From Tannerella sp. (GTDB taxonomy: Bacteria; Bacteroidota; Bacteroidia; Bacteroidales; Tannerellaceae): a DNA stretch of 8,936 nucleotides. Under the pieces are notes generated by a model. It was not told the DNA's origin. It searched no databases and saw only the letters and a program-made list of their open reading frames with translations. Shown here in pieces: positions 7,315-8,936 of this stretch. Positions within the stretch are counted from its first letter, which is position 1. Each line of letters begins with the position of its first letter. The position numbers and the translations under genes were made by a program. Location of the stretch: contig JAIRXI010000156.1 in assembly GCA_031268395.1 (NCBI GenBank), forward strand, positions 1 to 8,936. Reading direction: 5' to 3'.

Positions 7315-8178
7315 ATGAAACATATCATTTTTGCCTGTCTTTTGATTGCCGGCAACGCGCCGGCCGCGAATGCCCAGCAGGTGATCAAACTGTGGGCGGG
7401 AAATCCGCCGACCGACAATGGAATTACGACGGAGGAACATGAAGACGGGAATCACTGGATTACAAATGTCTCCTCGCCCGAACTGACCGTCTGGCTGCCC
7501 GAAAAGGGGAAAGGGAGCGGAAAAGCGGTTATCGTCTGTCCGGGTGGCGGATATGCCGGTCTGGCGTCGCACCACGAAGGAACGCTGGTGGCCCGGTGGC
7601 TCGCCAGCCAGGGGATCGCTGCCTTTATCCTGAAATATCGAATGCCGAACGGGCACAAAGAGGTCCCGCTGGAGGATGCGCAGCAGGCGATCCGCCACGT
7701 GCGCCGCCATGCCGCGGAATGGCAGATCCGGCCGGACAGGATTGGCATTGCCGGTTTCTCGGCCGGCGGACATCTGGCATCGACGGCGTCAACGCATTTT
7801 GCGGTAACCGACGGCGTCAGTTCCCGTCCCGACTTTACCGTTCTTTTTTACCCGGTTGTTACCATGGACGCGTCGACGCACTCCGGCTCGCGGACCAGCC
7901 TGCTGGGCGAACATCCTTCTCCCGCCGACCTGTATGCGTTTTCGAACGAGAAACAGGTGAATGTCAACACGCCTCCGGCTATTATCATGCTGAGCGACGA
8001 CGACAGCGGCGTGCCGCCTGAAAACAGTATCCGCTATTATCAGGCGCTGAAGGCGAACGGTATCAGGGCTGCGCTGTACATTTTTCCCGTCGGCGGACAT
8101 GGCTGGGGATGGAATGATGATTTTGCTTTCCACCGGCAATTCCTCGAATTGCTGGCCGTCTGGCTGGAAAATATTTGA
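7315..8178 (+). CDS. Exported alpha/beta-hydrolase esterase (BD-FAE/acetylxylan esterase-like)
   Basis: This 287-residue alpha/beta hydrolase resembles the esterase/lipase group that includes BD-FAE-type feruloyl and acetylxylan esterases. Residues 1-20 form a Sec signal peptide, with likely cleavage after Ala-Asn-Ala before Gln21, so the enzyme is probably periplasmic or secreted. The oxyanion-hole motif is CPGGGYAGLA (75-84). The nucleophile is Ser149 in GFSAGGH (147-153). The acid is probably Asp228-Asp230 in LSDDDSGVP, and the base is His262 in GGHGWGW. The triad therefore looks complete. Family members commonly remove acetyl or other acyl groups from plant polysaccharides. Pairing with an exported mutarotase suggests glycan deacylation followed by sugar uptake, but no SusC/D or glycoside hydrolase is in the window to show the substrate. 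It is the second gene of the operon. Confidence 0.87.
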   Translation: MKHIIFACLLIAGNAPAANAQQVIKLWAGNPPTDNGITTEEHEDGNHWITNVSSPELTVWLPEKGKGSGKAVIVCPGGGYAGLASHHEGTLVARWLASQGIAAFILKYRMPNGHKEVPLEDAQQAIRHVRRHAAEWQIRPDRIGIAGFSAGGHLASTASTHFAVTDGVSSRPDFTVLFYPVVTMDASTHSGSRTSLLGEHPSPADLYAFSNEKQVNVNTPPAIIMLSDDDSGVPPENSIRYYQALKANGIRAALYIFPVGGHGWGWNDDFAFHRQFLELLAVWLENI

Positions 8179-8197
8179 AAGATGCGGCTATATGGAA

Positions 8198-8235
8198 ATG
8201 ATTCAATGCAAAGACTTCTCTCTGCATTGAATCAT
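8198..8235. repeat. Perfect 13-bp inverted repeat after the esterase gene
   Basis: ATGATTCAATGCA (8198-8210) and TGCATTGAATCAT (8223-8235) are exact reverse complements around a 12-nt centre. Inside that centre AGA (8212-8214) and TCT (8219-8221) can pair after an A/C mismatch, giving a long hairpin capped by CTTC. It begins 20 nt after the esterase stop, where a terminator is expected, but no T-run follows on either strand. It could be a rho-type 3' end structure, a stabiliser, or a copy of an intergenic palindrome family. Confidence 0.8.
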
Positions 8236-8306
8236 CAGGCGCCCGCAGTCGTGTCCGGAAGAGACCCCTGCCGGGAAAAAACGGCCCGCAACCTTTCGGA
8301 ACACTT

Positions 8307-8726
8307 TTTACACCCTGTAGCAGGTCTCCCGCAGCCTGCGGGGAAGAATTTACACCCTGTAGCAAGTCTCCCGCAACCTGCGGGGAATAATTTACACCCT
8401 GTAGCAGGTCTCCCGCAATCTGCGGGGAACAATTTACACCCTGTAGCAAGTCTCCCGCAGCCTGCGGGGAATAATTTACACCCTGTAGCAGGTCTCCCGC
8501 AGCCTGCGGGGAACAATTTACACCCTGTAGCAGGTCTCCCGCAGCCTGCGGGAAACAATTTACACCCTGTAACAGGTCTCCCGCAACCTGCGGGGGACAA
8601 TTTACACCCTGTAACAGGTCTCCCGCAACCTGCGGGGGACAATTTACACCCTGTAACAGGTCTCCCGCAGCCTGCGGGAAACAATTTACACCGTACAGCA
8701 AGTTTCCCGCGGCCGGCAGATGCCTT
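8307..8726. repeat. Array of nine 42-bp direct repeats plus one degenerate unit
   Basis: Nine units start at 8307, 8349, 8391, 8433, 8475, 8517, 8559, 8601 and 8643, with a degenerate tenth at 8685-8726. A partial decayed unit may precede the array (CCCGCAACC at 8285-8293). Each unit contains TACA-CCC-TGTA and, further along, the hairpin CCCGCA-GCC-TGCGGG. Only 7 of 42 positions vary (unit positions 14, 17, 28, 29, 37, 38, 40). None lies in either stem; 28 and 29 lie in the hairpin loop. Units 7 and 8 are identical, which points to recent duplication. Because 42 is divisible by three, several frames stay open through the array on both strands, but nothing suggests a protein. There are no variable spacers, so this is not CRISPR. 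Confidence 0.95.
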
Positions 8727-8730
8727 TTTT
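8715..8730 (+). terminator. Weak terminator-like site at the end of the repeat array
   Basis: GGC at 8715-8717 and GCC at 8722-8724 can close a small loop, followed by six T residues (8725-8730). The stem is only 3 bp, or 4 with a 2-nt loop, so intrinsic termination is doubtful. The site is notable because it lies at the decayed end of the 42-bp array, before the next gene. A further hairpin CCGCA-ACCC-TGCGG at 8750-8763 echoes the array stem. Confidence 0.2.
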
Positions 8731-8827
8731 ATCGCATACAACGCCTCTTCCGCAACCCTGCGGCAGGCGCTTCCAACAGACCGTCCGTCCCCGCAACGGC
8801 GCGGACCGTCTTATCTATCTCTTTAGT

Positions 8828-8858
8828 ATTGAAATTTTGATTTGTCATTTTAAAATTG
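8828..8858 (+). promoter_or_regulatory. Candidate promoter for the gene at the window end
   Basis: ATTG at 8828-8831 and TAAAATTG at 8851-8858 resemble TTTG / TAnnTTTG with one mismatch each and a 19-bp spacer. The start codon at 8865 lies only 6 nt beyond it, so the transcript would have almost no leader. The local sequence is much more A/T-rich than the surroundings, as expected for a promoter region. Confidence 0.3.
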
Positions 8859-8864
8859 AACTGT

Positions 8865-8936
8865 ATGGAATCATTCAAAGAAAGATTAGTCCGGGTAAGA
8901 ACTCACCTCCTCCCGAATGAACTGCATTTTCGTTTT
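8865..8936 (+). CDS. Start of an unidentified gene, truncated by window end
   Basis: From the ATG at 8865 an open frame of 24 codons runs to the window end, beginning MESFKERLVRVRTHLLPNEL. The A/T-rich upstream region, the promoter-like sequence before it and the charged start are consistent with a real gene. Twenty-four residues are too few to assign a family. It begins basic and amphipathic with no signal peptide visible. Confidence 0.45.
   Translation, partial: MESFKERLVRVRTHLLPNELHFRF

Noticed and set aside
8307..8684. CRISPR array
   Set aside because: The units repeat over their whole 42 bp with no unique spacers, and there are no cas genes in the window.
8063..8701. A 212-residue minus-strand ORF through the same array
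   Set aside because: Same periodicity artefact; it also runs antisense into the 3' end of the esterase gene and has no recognisable start context.
8182..8826. A 214-residue plus-strand ORF through the repeat array (LHPVAGLPQPAGNN repeats)
   Set aside because: The frame is open only because the 42-bp unit is divisible by three; minus-strand frames are open too. Most codon-changing variants fall at first codon positions and respect hairpin stems rather than amino acids, and the start lies in a strong hairpin region.

Overview
The window looks like a chromosomal segment of a GC-rich member of the Bacteroidales. Three observations support this. Recognisable promoters have the Bacteroidetes form (TTTG, 19 bp, TAnnTTTG) rather than the sigma-70 form. 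The frr and rsgA products resemble Bacteroidales proteins. There is also an AddB-type nuclease and a Bacteroides-style integrase relic. I cannot name the genus from sequence alone.

Layout: positions 1-560 hold no intact gene. This stretch contains a REP-like palindrome array cut by the window edge, a (TC)19 microsatellite, a small hairpin and a textbook Bacteroidetes promoter. The promoter points at 560-877, a decayed N-terminal fragment of a tyrosine recombinase (arm DNA-binding domain only). A large minus-strand gene (1099-3966) encodes an AddB-like PD-(D/E)XK nuclease with a 4Fe-4S cysteine set. Its promoter and that of the oppositely oriented frr-rsgA operon (4344-5849) lie in a divergent intergenic region that also carries a TTCATYG heptad repeat. 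The frr product (ribosome recycling factor) and RsgA (30S-maturation GTPase) are a housekeeping translation pair.

After a hairpin-rich gap comes a second plus-strand operon with its own -7 element. It encodes a lipoprotein aldose 1-epimerase (6151-7278) and an exported alpha/beta-hydrolase esterase (7315-8178). Both are predicted to leave the cytoplasm, which suggests extracytoplasmic handling of sugars or acylated glycans.

Positions 8179-8864 are non-coding by my reading. They hold a perfect 13-bp inverted repeat just after the esterase, then an array of nine 42-bp direct repeats. In that array every varying base lies outside the hairpin stems. It is the most unusual element in the window and looks like DNA/RNA structure rather than protein. 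A new gene starts at 8865 and runs off the end.
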